Source of the DNA: Sequoia sempervirens
Lineage: Eukaryota; Streptophyta; Pinopsida; Cupressales; Cupressaceae
DNA: 64,000 nucleotides
Direction: 5' to 3'
NCBI GenBank assembly: GCA_007258455.2
Contig: VDFB02270651.1
Coordinates: 696,058,197 to 696,122,196, forward strand
Shown one piece after another: positions 49,860 through 60,456 of the stretch. The stretch's first letter is position 1. Every line of letters starts with the position of its first letter. Below the pieces are notes generated by a model. That model did no database searches, had not been told where the DNA came from, and worked only from the letters and a program-made list of their open reading frames with translations. The position numbers were made by a program, and so were the translations under genes.

Positions 49860-50407
49860 CATCGATACATAAAGACACAAAAAATAAAACATCAAACCAC
49901 CCCTTGAAACAAATTATTCAACTTAGAAACAATATCTCATCCAAGCGTCTTAGCAGTGATGATGTTGACAAGTTAGATGAAGTTCTTTAGGAATTTCTCT
50001 CACTCACTTCAACCTCTAGTGCTTGCAATGAGAAACCTAATCCCCTTAATGATAAAGTTCCCCTCAAACCCTTTTCTTGTGATGACTCTGATTTGTTAGA
50101 TGACACCCTCCAAGACTTCATCTCACATAATCCATCCACTAAGGTTTGTGGTGACCAACTCATGATACCGAACATTAACACCTATAATGCTTCTCTTGAA
50201 CATCTTAAACTAGTTGACGATAATTTTCCCCTCAAACCTTTTAGTCATGATGATTTGTATTTGATAGATGGGTCTCTTCAAGATCCCATCTCACAAATCT
50301 CATCCGCTTTGGTTTGTTGTGAGGCATCTAAAACCAAGGATGTTAATGTAAATCAACCTCAACTCATCCTTTACCCACCCTCACATAAAATTCACCCCTC
50401 TAACTAA
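49860..50407 (+). pseudogene. Acidic repeat (gag-like) region of element D
   Basis: Coding-like sequence with stops near 49988 and at 50405. Two similar blocks are present, each with PLKPFS-x-DD, then LQDFIS or LQDPIS. The region ends in LILYPPS, the segment that also closes the repeat region of B. Function unknown; the position equals gag. A Pro-rich linker follows to about 50560. Confidence 0.6.
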
Positions 50408-50559
50408 CCTTGGTACACCCTCTACCCCCTAACACCAATGTGTTGCAACAATCTAGTAATGATATTGTTGCTCATACATATAACACCTGAAACAACCCGC
50501 AACCACCACAACCAACCCCACCCTCTTTACCCTTACCTAATCTGCCTAGTGCTCCTCGC

Positions 50560-51340
50560 TATAGCCCACACACAAAGGAGTATGATCTTGTTGAACAATT
50601 AAATAATACTCTTGCCAAGATTTCCCTTTGGGATTTGCTTCAAAACTCACTAAATTATCACAACATTCTTCAAACAGCCTTAAAAAAAATCACAATTCCT
50701 CCTGGTAACACTTTGAATGATGCGATACATCTTATCCAAAAACAAAATCTTGACATTACTTTCTATCAACATGAGCTCCCTTATTTGGAGTTGCGTAAAA
50801 AACATGACACCTTTATGATAATTGCTCAATTCAATCGTATAGGTATTAAACGAACTCTCATTGATAATGGTTTTTCCCTTAATGTGTGTAGTGTGACTCT
50901 CCTTGATTGATTAGATGTTGACAGGTCACAAATAATACCCGATTCTGTCTCCATTCAAGGATTTGACAACACAACAAAGCAATCGCTTAGGATAATTACT
51001 TTACCTATTATGGTTGGTATGGCTACTTTGTAAACTCCTATCCATGTCATGCCATATGATCTTTCATATAATCTTCTTCTAGGATGACCATGGATTCATG
51101 AGATGAATGCACTACCTTGGACCCTTCATCGTATCATGAAATATGTTCATAACAATCATATCTATCAAGTTTAAATAGACCCTGAGCCTGAAAGTTGCTT
51201 GCACCTTAAAAAAGAGGTTACAAGTCCTTTGAAAACATTAATTCCAAAATCTAACATCGATCCTCTTGAAATTGAAGAAAACAATGAGGAAACGGTCTCT
51301 AAATTATTTGGTGATGATTGGGGATCCTTAGAATTCACAC
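50560..51340 (+). pseudogene. Protease domain of element D
   Basis: Frame 1 with stops at about 50908, 51031, 51085 and 51171. The N-terminal helical part (LWDLLQNSLNYHNIL) matches B. The active-site segment is TLIDNGFSLNVCS (about 50854-50892) with a DNG triplet, and the second hallmark is YNLLLG-PWIHEM (51066-51105), with a stop where Arg is expected. It ends before an acidic linker containing EFTPSF, also found in B. Confidence 0.8.
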
Positions 51341-51499
51341 CCTCATTTATGGGCTAATATATACTCACACAAAAGAAAGATGAGAAACAAGAACAACCAA
51401 CAATCATGTCCACTCAAAATTTTGAACAATCATCTCAAACATCTATCTCCTATAATTTTCATGACAATGCAACATAGACAACAAATTTTCATGAGATAG

Positions 51500-51660
51500 A
51501 TTATCAATCCCTGCCTAATCCGCGAGAAATCGAACAAGGCTATGAACTTGTAAAACAACTAGGCTATACTAGAAAAGGATGTGGAAAACATGAGCAAGGT
51601 GTTCATGTCCCTATTCAACCTAATACACAAGAGACAAAAACTAGATTGGGATATTCCTTT
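51500..51660 (+). pseudogene. G-patch-like domain of element D
   Basis: QGYELVKQLGYTRKGCGKHE followed by QGVHVPIQP (51530-51620) is the G-patch core, with the same position and near-identical sequence as in B. It is in phase with the protease and probably part of one polyprotein. Confidence 0.7.
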
Positions 51661-52099
51661 TCTAAAATGACCAAGGCTACTCAATGACCATCTTTGAACA
51701 TTAATGCTATAACATGTCAACCAAAACACAAACTCACAATCAAACATCTTGAATTTCTCAATATAACCTTACCACCTTCATGCGCGTATGTCGATAGTGA
51801 TGAAGCTCTAAAATGATTGTTAAGAATTTATGATAACACATCCTCGCTTACTTCCATGAAAAACATTCATTGTTCCATGACCATTACCAAGCAAGAAGCA
51901 AATGATATCACTAAAGAACTCTTTGAATTTGAAGGTCCTACATCCAATGCACTCCCTTTACGAGATACAATTGATGTGCCAATGGAAATTAATGATAAAG
52001 ATAAAGTTATTAAGATGGAGAAGTTCCTTGATGATGAAGAACAAGAAGAACTACCACTTTACTTCATGATTTTCCTAAAAAAATTGCTTGGAAATATTC

Positions 52100-52660
52100 T
52101 GGTATACTAGGAATTGACCCTAAAATTGTGATGCATAAAATTGTCCTTGCTGAAAATGCTAAACCCGTTCATCAAAAGATCAAAAGAATGCATGCTAACA
52201 TAGCCTTGCATGTTAAAGAGGAGATTGAAAAACTCCTTGACACAGACTTCATTAGACCTATTGATTATTCTCCTTGGATCTCAAACATTGTCACAATTGC
52301 AAAACCCAGTAATTATATTAGGATATGTATGAATTTTTGAGACTTGAATAAAGCCTCTTTAAAAGATAATTTTCCACTTCCTAATATAGACATGATCATG
52401 GATTCAACTGTTGGACATACTTTGTTGTCATTCATGGATGGATTTTTTGGTTATAATCCAATCCTTATTAACCCTCAAGATCAATATAAAACTACCTTTA
52501 CAACTGTTTGGGGAACATTTTGTTGGGTTGTGATGCCCTTCAGTCTAAAGAATGTTGACGCAACTTATCAATGTGAAATGACATTAATATTTCATGATTA
52601 CATTCATAAAATTTTGGAAGATTATGTCGATGATATCCTCACTAAATAATTAACATGACA
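52100..52660 (+). pseudogene. Reverse transcriptase domain of element D
   Basis: From about 52128 in phase 3: the N-terminal AKPVHQKIKRM segment, EEIEKLLDTDFIRPIDYSPW, then after one stop (52338) DLNKASLKDNFPLPNIDMI, the TTFTTVWGTFCWVVMPF block, and the catalytic box DYVDDIL at 52620-52640, which is intact. The upstream region is in phase 1, so one frameshift lies near 52100. Stops follow at 52648 onward. RT would copy element RNA into DNA in the cytoplasmic particle. Confidence 0.88.
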
Positions 52661-53480
52661 AGACAATGTAAATGTCCTTCACAAAAACTTCAAATGAATA
52701 TGAAAATACAATATGCAATTGAATCCAAAAAAGTGTCTTTGGCATAGATAGTGGAAAACTTTTGGTATTTTTCATATCTCACAGAGGCATTGAGGTGGAC
52801 ACAAATAAAATTGATTCAATCATTAACATGCCACCTCCTAGGAATATTTCTCAGTTGTACATGTTTCAACGTTGAATTCAAGCTATCTATTGTTTCGTTG
52901 CATCTTTTGCCAATCACACATTACCTTTCATGCATTTCCTTAAAAAGGGTGTGCCTTTTGATTGTGATGAGGATTGTAAATAGGCTTTTGAGAGTCTAAA
53001 GGAATACCTAGCCACTCAACCTATTTTACAACCTGTTGTGCCAAATAGCCTGCTTATCTTGTACATTGCCGCATCTACCCATGCTCTTTTTGTATTGTTG
53101 GCTCAACATGATGATCATGGTAAAGAACACCATGTTTATTACATTAGCCAAAACTTAATTGATTATGAAACACAATATTCATTAATTGAAAAACAATGCT
53201 TGCCTCTTGTGTTTGCTACTAGTAAATTGTGACATTATTTACTAAATGCTGAAATATAAGTCATCACAAAATTTGATCCTCTTAAACATCTTTTCAACAA
53301 AACCAATCTTTCAGGACACTTAGCTAAGTGGGCGATGTTGTTAACTGAGTTTGACCTTAAATTTGTCTCACAAAAAGCAATCAAAGGACAAGGCTTAACC
53401 AATCGCTTAGCTGATGCTCCTTCATTCACTTTACCTACTCATGATTCCTTTCCTGATGATCATGTCTTAACTGCTGACAT
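52661..53480 (+). pseudogene. RT connection and first RNase H domain of element D
   Basis: The RT thumb region is badly decayed (52661-53030). From about 53038 the retroviral-type RNase H reads LLILYIAASTHALFVLL, then YYISQNLIDYETQYSLIEK, and a stop at 53230. It ends with HLAKWAMLLTEFDLKFVSQK and KGQGLTNRLADAPS (53310-53420), the usual end of this domain. Phase 1 is kept throughout with stops at 53230 and 53257. Confidence 0.82.
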
Positions 53481-53850
53481 TAAACCATGTGAATTAATTT
53501 TTGATGGATCTATGTGTAGAATAGGTTCAAGTGTTGGAGTGGTACTAATTCCACCCAATGGCAAACCTATTCCCTTATCCTACTGATTAAATTTCCTATG
53601 GACAAATAATACAACTGATTATGATGCATTGATCATAGACTTGCGAGCTTCTTTAAAAATGAACGCTAAACATATCAAGATCTTTGGCGATTCACAATTG
53701 GTCATCAAACAAATCAATGGTACATATCAAACTAAACATGACAAATTATCAAAATATAAGGATCTTATAATGAGACTATTAGAGAAGTTTGAATTTTTCA
53801 CCATTGATGACATCCCTTGAAAAGACAATAGACATGCAGATGCAATGGTG
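53481..53850 (+). pseudogene. Second (archaeal-type) RNase H of element D
   Basis: Acquired aRNH domain: CELIFDGSMCRIGSSVGVVL (about 53488-53550) contains the first catalytic Asp. After a stop at 53584, TTDYDALIIDLRASL supplies the second region, where the usual Glu is Asp. IKIFGDSQLVIKQINGTY (53680-53735) has the third acidic residue. NRHADAMVSASS (53827-53860) closes the domain. This second RNase H is diagnostic of Tat/Ogre elements in plants. Confidence 0.85.
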
Positions 53851-54480
53851 AGTGCATCTTCTCTTATATCCCAACACAATCCTCCCACAGATTTCACCTT
53901 TGTTATCTATACCATCATGAACCCTTCGATTGATACTCAAATAGATGACATTTTTGGGATAACTCAAGATGCCTCATACAAATGGTACAATATAATAAAC
54001 AATTATTTAAAAGATAGTACCATTCCCTAGTCTACCACAATGAAAACCAAAAAATGCTTATGCAAACTAGCAGCCAAATATGTGATTCTTGCAAATGCGT
54101 TGCATAGAAGATCTTTCAATGGTCTCTTATTACGATGCCTTAAAGATTCTAAAATCCCCATAGCACTTGAAGAAGCCCATGCTGGTGCTAGTGGAGGTCA
54201 TTTTGGAGGTCAATCATTAGTGCAAAAACTTATCTGTATGGGTTATTATTGGAAACATATGGAGAAAGATTGCTTCACTTACGTTAAAAAATGTCAAAAA
54301 ATTTCAAGAACATAGCCATTTAATTCATGCTCTTGCTATTTAATTTCATTCCCAAGTTCCTATTTGGCCATTTTTAGTTTGGGGAATGCATATTATTGGT
54401 AAAATTTCATCTCCCTCTTTTGCTAGTCATACGTTCATCATAACTACAATAGATTATTTCACCAAAATGAACTATAGATT
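53851..54480 (+). pseudogene. Integrase N-terminal part of element D (truncated)
   Basis: After a linker the HHCC zinc finger is seen: EEAHAGASGGHFGGQS (about 54165-54215), YYWKHMEKDC and KKCQKIS up to 54310. The beginning of the catalytic core is recognisable after a phase change at 54345-54480: WGMHIIG, with His where the first catalytic Asp is expected, and TIDYFTKM. The rest of the core, including the later Asp and Glu, is missing and the polypurine tract comes about 70 bases later. Integrase is therefore inactive. Confidence 0.8.
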
Positions 54481-54549
54481 TTTGGCTCCTATGCACTCTC
54501 CAGCTCTTCTAAGGTTTTTCACTTTAAAGGAAAGAGTGATATGGCTGCT

Positions 54550-54564
54550 AAAGTGAGGGATAAA
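54550..54564 (+). other. Polypurine tract of element D
   Basis: AAAGTGAGGGATAAA, a diverged version of the tract in A, B and C, ends exactly at the 3' LTR. Confidence 0.78.
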
Positions 54565-55944
54565 TCCACCATAGAAAATTGGACCCTCTTGAGAAAGAGA
54601 TAATTTCATGTGTAATTTGACCCACTTTTGAGTCCCTTTGCATCATTTATCCTCTAAAGCAACATTTATAGGCCCCTAAGACCCATTATTTTTTATCTAG
54701 AGGCTCATTTCACCAGAGAAATAACCTAAAACTTGAAAAACAACATCTAATTATTTCATACCATGAAAACTCACCTTGAAAGTAGTGGGACCCATTCACC
54801 AAGGGTTGAATGAGTAGCCCATTCACCAAGGGTGAATGAGGAAAACTTCAATGTTGAGTGGGAATTTGATTAATTTAACTTGAATTTTTGGTGAATGTTG
54901 GCCTCTTAGGTATAAATAATGGGAAAATAAGGTGTTGTTGCTTATAAATATTCATATTAATTCATTTCACACATCCTTTTGTTATTTTTCAAGAGCAATT
55001 CTTAGAGTTAAGTCTTCCAAAACAAGTTTCATTAGCAAAAGTTGAAGTTTTAGGGCAGCAAACTAGGGTTTTTTGTAGGTCTTGAAGCTCACTCTCTTTG
55101 TCAATATTTAACATTGTGAAGGGTTGATGATGGATGCCTATGGTGAATCATGAATAAATATAGGGCGAGGAAGTGAAACTAGCCACTAAATCACACCTAA
55201 GGACTTGGTTTCATATTGATTCCATTTTCCATTTTCACTTTATCTTCAGATTAAGGTTTACATTTTGTTTGTTTATCGTGCTTGCATGTCATTTCATTCC
55301 TATTTTTCATGTGTTGTAAGGTTTCTAGGGTTGATATCTTGCATCATATAAATCATCTTTGCATTTCTTATTCTAGATCAATAGAATAGAGCTATTGTCA
55401 TATTTCAGTTTATCTTTTCCTATTCTTTAACACATCTAACGCTAGGGTTTATGTGTGGATATTTTTCTCCATTTAAGGCTTCACTCACCCAATTAGGAGT
55501 TTGATTCAAGGAAAACCCCCCATTAGAAAAATAATTTTAAGCTATGTTGCAGGAATTTTCTGAGATCCAAAGTCAAGTTTCCTTCAAAAATTGTTGTGCA
55601 GGTGTCAAGGTACATAACTCAAATTTAAAGTTGCAGAAATTCCAAAGTGGACTTATTCGCCATGCATGGAGAATGAGTCTCTCCTGAGGTGTAGATTTGA
55701 GTCAGATGCAGATCTAGGTTCCCAGTTGTCAAAAAATAGTTTTTGTGTAGAAAAGTCCTGACCTGGGACTTATTCGCCTAGGGTGGCAAATGAGTCCCAA
55801 TCAACTCAAATTCAAGTTTCATCAGTTTTCCAGATTGTTTTATAGTCTTCTCCAATTTTCTAGGTGCATTCATTCTGAAAAATAACCTTCTGTTTAGTTT
55901 AATTTTAATTTTTGTTCATTCTTTCAAGCTTTTTGCAAACAACA
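54565..55944 (+). repeat. 3' LTR of element D (cut by gap)
   Basis: It matches 47745-49150 with small indels, beginning TCCACCATAG (G to C at the second base) where the 5' LTR has TGCACCATAG. Hairpin-type pairs at about 54787-54840 (damaged), 55650-55683 and 55766-55799. About 200 bp of the LTR would fall in or beyond the gap. Confidence 0.9.
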
Positions 55945-56044
55945 NNNNNNNNNNNNNNNNNNNNNNNNNNNNNNNNNNNNNNNNNNNNNNNNNNNNNNNN
56001 NNNNNNNNNNNNNNNNNNNNNNNNNNNNNNNNNNNNNNNNNNNN
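55945..56044. other. Assembly gap (100 N)
   Basis: Exactly 100 unknown bases. The left side is D LTR and the right side a GA-rich tract, neither continuing across. Confidence 0.99.
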
Positions 56045-56145
56045 GAGGGGGAGAGTGGGAGAGGGTGTGAGAGAGTGGGAGAGGGCTGGAGAGAGGGTGG
56101 GAAAGAGTTGGAAAGAGTGGGAGAGAGTATAGACAAAGAGAGATA
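56045..56145 (+). repeat. GA-rich low-complexity tract
   Basis: Units of GAGAGTGGGAGAGGG repeated imperfectly, almost pure purine on the plus strand. Its left extent is unknown because of the gap. Open frames on the other strand are low-complexity artefacts. Confidence 0.9.
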
Positions 56146-56258
56146 ATAAATCTATAAAAAACAAACTTTTTCATAACGTGAGTGCATTTTGAAGATGTAT
56201 AGACATGACCGTTTTAGCAAGAATGAATGAGTTTCACCTTTTTTTTCTTTAAATATGT

Positions 56259-56354
56259 AATAACATGAGCGTGTTATAATGCACTCGCGTTATGGGCTCG
56301 CCATAATGCACACGCGTTATAACGCGCTTGTGTTATAGTGCATTCACGTTATGA
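56259..56354. repeat. CpG-rich palindromic repeat cluster
   Basis: About 96 bases made of alternating-orientation units around GCGTTATAACGC and TAATGCAC, for example CACGCGTTATAACGCG at 56311-56326. At least eight CpG sites lie in a neighbourhood that otherwise lacks CpG. A related piece is at 56173-56190. Confidence 0.75.
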
Positions 56355-56493
56355 CTTTTCAAAAAATTTTTTTGAAAGTGGCAGCAAATTTTCTACCCAT
56401 CTCCATGCACCTGCCCTAGTATAATTTTGTTCCACTACTCCATCAAGATTGGAGATCAAGTTTTTTATTTTTTTCCTTGTTAGGGCTGAAGCG

Positions 56494-57113
56494 TGTTGGG
56501 AAAATGTGTCTCAACCTTACAATTATATCGAGTTTATTGTTGATAGAATATATTTAATATATCCTAGTTACACCGATAGGTGCAATATAAAATGGGAGCA
56601 TGAGGTGGAGAAAAATGTGAGTGTGTTAACAAAAAATATTAAGCTATTGAAATACATTTTTAAATTAATGATATGTTGTAAATTTGGACAGTTCATCATT
56701 AGGTCTCAGATCTCGTGGAAGATATTTTTGTTGGATTTTATTTCCTTAGAAGGTAACCCTATTTTATGAGGGTTTTGTATTATGATTGTGTATCATGATG
56801 TACTATAAGAGTCTGATAGTGGTCGTGTTGTCTCTAGATCTCTGGTTGTTGATACTCCTATGAGAAGCTTACTTTATAAGTATATTGTAATCTTTATGAG
56901 TTTTGAATAATATATTGGGTGGCTTTTGGAGTGTAGGGTTTTTATCTCGAAAAGGTTTTCCCCATGTAAATCACTATGTTGTGGTATTCATGATATTTAT
57001 ATGTTTATTTCTATTCAAATTTCTATAACGGTTGTAAAGATATGTAAAGTTTTGCATTATTCTCCTCTCAAGATTAGTGTAGGAATTTTTTTTGCTACAT
57101 TAGCTTCCTTACA
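56494..57113 (+). repeat. 5' LTR of a Ty1/copia element
   Basis: 620 bp from TGTTGGGAAAATG to TTCCTTACA, followed by a tRNA-Met-type primer site. TGTTGGGA is a frequent copia LTR start. The 3' LTR is not in the window, so the left boundary rests on the TG and on typical copia starts. Confidence 0.65.
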
Positions 57114-57115
57114 AG

Positions 57116-57127
57116 TGGTATTAGAGT
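57116..57127 (+). other. Primer-binding site of the copia element
   Basis: TGGTATTAGAGT is the tRNA-iMet primer site with two transitions. Confidence 0.75.
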
Positions 57128-57237
57128 TTGACAACCTTTAGTTTCAGTTGTAGGTTGTTGGTTTTTCTGAACTAATTTAGTTTTGAGTGGGGGATTGTGT
57201 AGAAGATACTTTATGATCTTGTTACAAGAATTTTCAA

Positions 57238-58320
57238 ATGGTAATTGCATTAGGGAGAATAGAGATGGATTATTTTTTTGGAAATAATTTTGAGATGTGG
57301 AAGCTGAAGATGAAGGATCTGTTGATAGATCAAGATTTGTGGGATGCTATTGATGAGAATGTAAATCAAGGCTTGTAGATATTTCTTTCGCTAACTCAAT
57401 ATGATGTTATGGATTGTAAACCCAAGGTTCTAGTCAAATTATGTTTGATAGGCTCTATTTTAATTAATTTCCATGAGGAGACCTCTACATAAAAACTATG
57501 GAAGAAGCTTTGTGAGATGTATCAAGCCAAATCTTTAGTGAACAATATTTTCTTGAGGAATAAATTATATTCCTTGAGAATGGAAGAGGTTGGATGAATT
57601 ACAAACCACCGAGAAGAATTAAATATGTTGGTGGCTCAATTGACATTAGATGGTGTCAAAATGGATGAGGAGGAGAAATGTTAGATCTTGCTTTGTTCTT
57701 TGTCTTGAAGATTTGTTGGATTCTCGTGTTATGGATATTGGCCCGATTACTTCTATTATCTTGAAGACTAAAGATATTGTGGGCTCTTTGCTTTCTAAAG
57801 AGATGACGAGGAAGGTATCCATTAGTTCCAAGGAGGCCCTAAATGTTTTTGGAAAACCTAAGGAAAAAGGCAAGAAGAATGAGAAGCATGATAAATCCAA
57901 GTCCAAGGGGAGATCCAAATCTCTTGGAAAGTACAAAGTTATTTGTTAGAACTACATTAAGCCTTGACATATTGGTAAGGACTACAAAGAAGAAAATAAA
58001 AATAAAAACAAGATATTTTATTATGATTCTGAGTCCGAGAAGGAAGATGATGATCCATTCATTGCATCTTTGGAAAATCGTGCACATTATGATGCATGGT
58101 TAATAGAATCAAGTGCATATTTCCATAGGAGATTTAATAGAGATTGGTTTTCTAAAGATGAATAATTTTATGGAGGTAAGGTTTACTTTGGTGATGATTC
58201 ATATTTAAATATTAAATTGGTCATGGTAAATTTAGAATTAGGTTTCTTGATGGTAGAATAAAATGGATTAATGGTGTGTTGCATGTCCCTGGATTAGAAC
58301 AAAAGATTTTATTTGTGAGA
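57238..58320 (+). pseudogene. Copia gag and protease, broken
   Basis: From the ATG at 57238: FFGNNFEMWKLKMKDLLIDQ and the LWKKLCEMYQAKSLVNNIFL region (57498-57560) are the classic plant copia gag (UBN2-type) pattern, with stops at 57376, 57490 and 57594 and a frameshift near 57680. It continues in phase 2 with a Lys/Ser-rich linker (57840-57940) and a decayed zinc knuckle at about 57943-57985. The protease active site lies at about 58095-58130 and reads DAWLIESSAYFH: the catalytic Asp is Glu and the Gly is Ser, so the enzyme is dead. Confidence 0.8.
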
Positions 58321-58683
58321 AAACTAATAGATGGAGCTGTGTAGGTATTATTTTTTGAAGCAAGATGCAAGATGTTTAGAGGTTCTATGTGGTGTTAGCT
58401 ATGAGACATTGTATAAGATTTATGCATGCACCATCAAGTGTAATAGAAATTCAGTGAAAAATAAGTCTGTGGATACTTCATTGGAAGAGGTGAGGGTTTC
58501 ATCTTCAATAGATGGTCATGGATTTTGGGTACCCAAGGGTGCTCCTTCTTCTGAATCAAAGTTACCTATAGGGAAAACTATGTTATGGCGCCAAACACTT
58601 GGCCACATTGGAGAAAAGGTTCAAAGGACCTTGAAAATTAAAAACCTTGTTGAAGGATTGTCTAATTGTAATCTTAAGCCTAA
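58321..58683 (+). pseudogene. Copia pre-integrase region, truncated by LTR F
   Basis: Just upstream, VLHVPGLEQKILFVRKL (58275-58325, another phase) is the conserved segment between protease and integrase. In phase 2 from 58331, LWRQTLGHIGEKVQRTLKIK (58587-58645) is the GAG-pre-integrase motif with the LGH core. The sequence then stops being copia at the LTR boundary, with integrase, RT and RNase H missing. Confidence 0.78.
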
Positions 58684-60456
58684 TGTAGGAAAATTATCCC
58701 TTTTCCTCACTTAATTTATGAATAATTAATAATAAATTGAGCCTAATGTTGCCTTGATTTGGTGTTGTAATGTTTTTTACACATTCACATTAAGTCTAGG
58801 GCCCTTTTAAACTAAATGGATCTAATTGTGCCTTATTTAGGGTGTTGTAAAGTGTATCTTAGCACTTTCACACTAATATAGGGCTTTATTAATTAATTGG
58901 GCTTATTTATGCCTTGATTGGTCCTATTTTGCATTCACAAGAGTTATTAATTTCATACTTATGTGGATAATCCTGACACTTATCAAATAACCAATCATAA
59001 TTCAATGATTTGGGTCATGTGTTCCAGATCCAATGATCTGGGACTCATACGCCACCTTGGGCATATGAGTCCCACCTAAGTCTTGGGACCTGATATCAAA
59101 TTTCATATTAAACAAGACACTCCTAGAAATATGTGTCCCAAGTTTTAGCTACTGGGACTCATATGAGACAACTGGTGTATGAGTCCAACTTTAACTAGGA
59201 TGTATTTTGAATCAAATTCTTCGTGGGATTTTATCCTCCTAGATCTGATCTTGACTTGTAGTGTTCTATTTTTTGGAAATTTGGCACAAACAATTATAAA
59301 TACAAGGTTATTTCACATAGTTTCATCCTAGAATTTCATAAGCAATCAAGAGAACTTTCACAAGGGTTCATAAGAGAATTCAAGAACATTCAAGAGAATT
59401 TAAAGAGAATTCAAAGGTAGATTTGAAGAATATTCTTGCAACAATTCAAGATCCATCATCATAATGCATCAAACATGTTGTTGAGCTAGTGTTGTGGTGT
59501 AGCATTCAAGATCCAAGTTAAACATTGTTCCGCATCTAATTCAAGATCAAGATCTACATTTTTCATGGCCACTTCATGTTGGATTATAGATCTAAATTTC
59601 AAGAAATCATTCAAGGTATCATTGTTCATGTTTTATGCTTCATGTTCATGTTTCATTGTTTCATCATAAGGCTTAATTACCTAAATAGGGTTTGACCAAG
59701 GTAAACCCCTACTCCCTAACAATCAACAAGTTTTTATCTCTCTACATGCATGATTCTAGATCTAGGTGGTTTAGAGCTTGAATATCCTTTGAAGACTAAG
59801 TTACAAGATTGAAGAAAGTTGTCCAAGTTGTTACAAGGTTGTCATCTTTAGGGAAAGTCACCTACAGGCTAGAATTCAAGCTTTTAGACCCAAAGATTTG
59901 GAAAGAGAGAAGCTACAATATACTAGTAGAGCATACCATAATCTCAGCCAAACCCTAATACTAGGACTAAATTGCCACCTAAGGTGTATGAGTCCTAGTA
60001 TTGCCTTTTTGTAGATTTTAGAAGATCTAGAACATTCCTTGAGAGATTCCTATTTCTGCATAGAAACCTTAGCCTAGGACTAAATCACCTAGACTGGCAT
60101 ATGAGTCCCAATGAGCTTCAAAGCAATTGAATTTCAAGGTTTTAGAGCTTGTTTTGATGACATCTTTCTTCCAGGTACTCCTTTGTCCTTTCTTGGTTAA
60201 TTATTCTAATTTTTAGTTTCATTTCCTAGGTCATTTGGTTAGATTTGCACATTGCATCCATCTTCTTTATTTTCAATCCCTTTCTTGGTGGTGAACCATC
60301 TTTTAGTCTTTAATCACACCCCTAGTACACCTTGATTTAGATCTCTTTCCCTCATTTCCATCCCTAGATTGAGATCTGTAAGGTTTCCTTGAATGAAACT
60401 TGAAGGAAATTGGTGGTTCTATCTTCCAAAACATAGTGACAATTTTCTACATTTTA
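58684..60456 (+). repeat. Solo-like LTR F (Tat-like family)
   Basis: It begins TGTAGGAAAATTATCC and ends TTTTCTACATTTTA. It follows the B/C LTR layout throughout, with hairpins at 59040-59073, 59154-59186, 59962-59997 and 60076-60110. No polypurine tract precedes it and no primer site follows, so it is a solo LTR or a deleted element. Neither 5-base flank matches the other, so the exact ends are uncertain by some bases. Confidence 0.82.

Larger units (their letters stand above)
47745..55944 (+). mobile_element. Tat/Ogre-like LTR retrotransposon D
   Basis: 5' LTR 47745-49351, primer site 49355, coding region about 49860-54480, polypurine tract 54550-54564, and 3' LTR 54565 to the gap at 55945. 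Order of domains: acidic repeats, protease (DNG), G-patch, RT, RNase H, second (archaeal-type) RNase H, and integrase zinc finger plus the start of the core. The second RNase H is a hallmark of the plant Tat/Ogre group. Integrase is cut short. The element sits inside the LINE remnant. Its right end and target repeat are lost in the gap. Confidence 0.92.

Noticed and set aside
55905..56174. Minus-strand Ser/Leu/Pro-rich ORFs
   Set aside because: They arise from the GA-rich low-complexity tract and the N gap.
56449..56769. 106-codon ORF
   Set aside because: It overlaps the copia LTR and has no domain. Chance frame.
2866..60110. bZIP (GCN4/AP-1 type) binding sites in the hairpins
   Set aside because: The arms contain TGAGTC but not the full TGAGTCA, and the symmetry covers more than 30 bp. 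Structure explains the conservation better than a 7-bp site.
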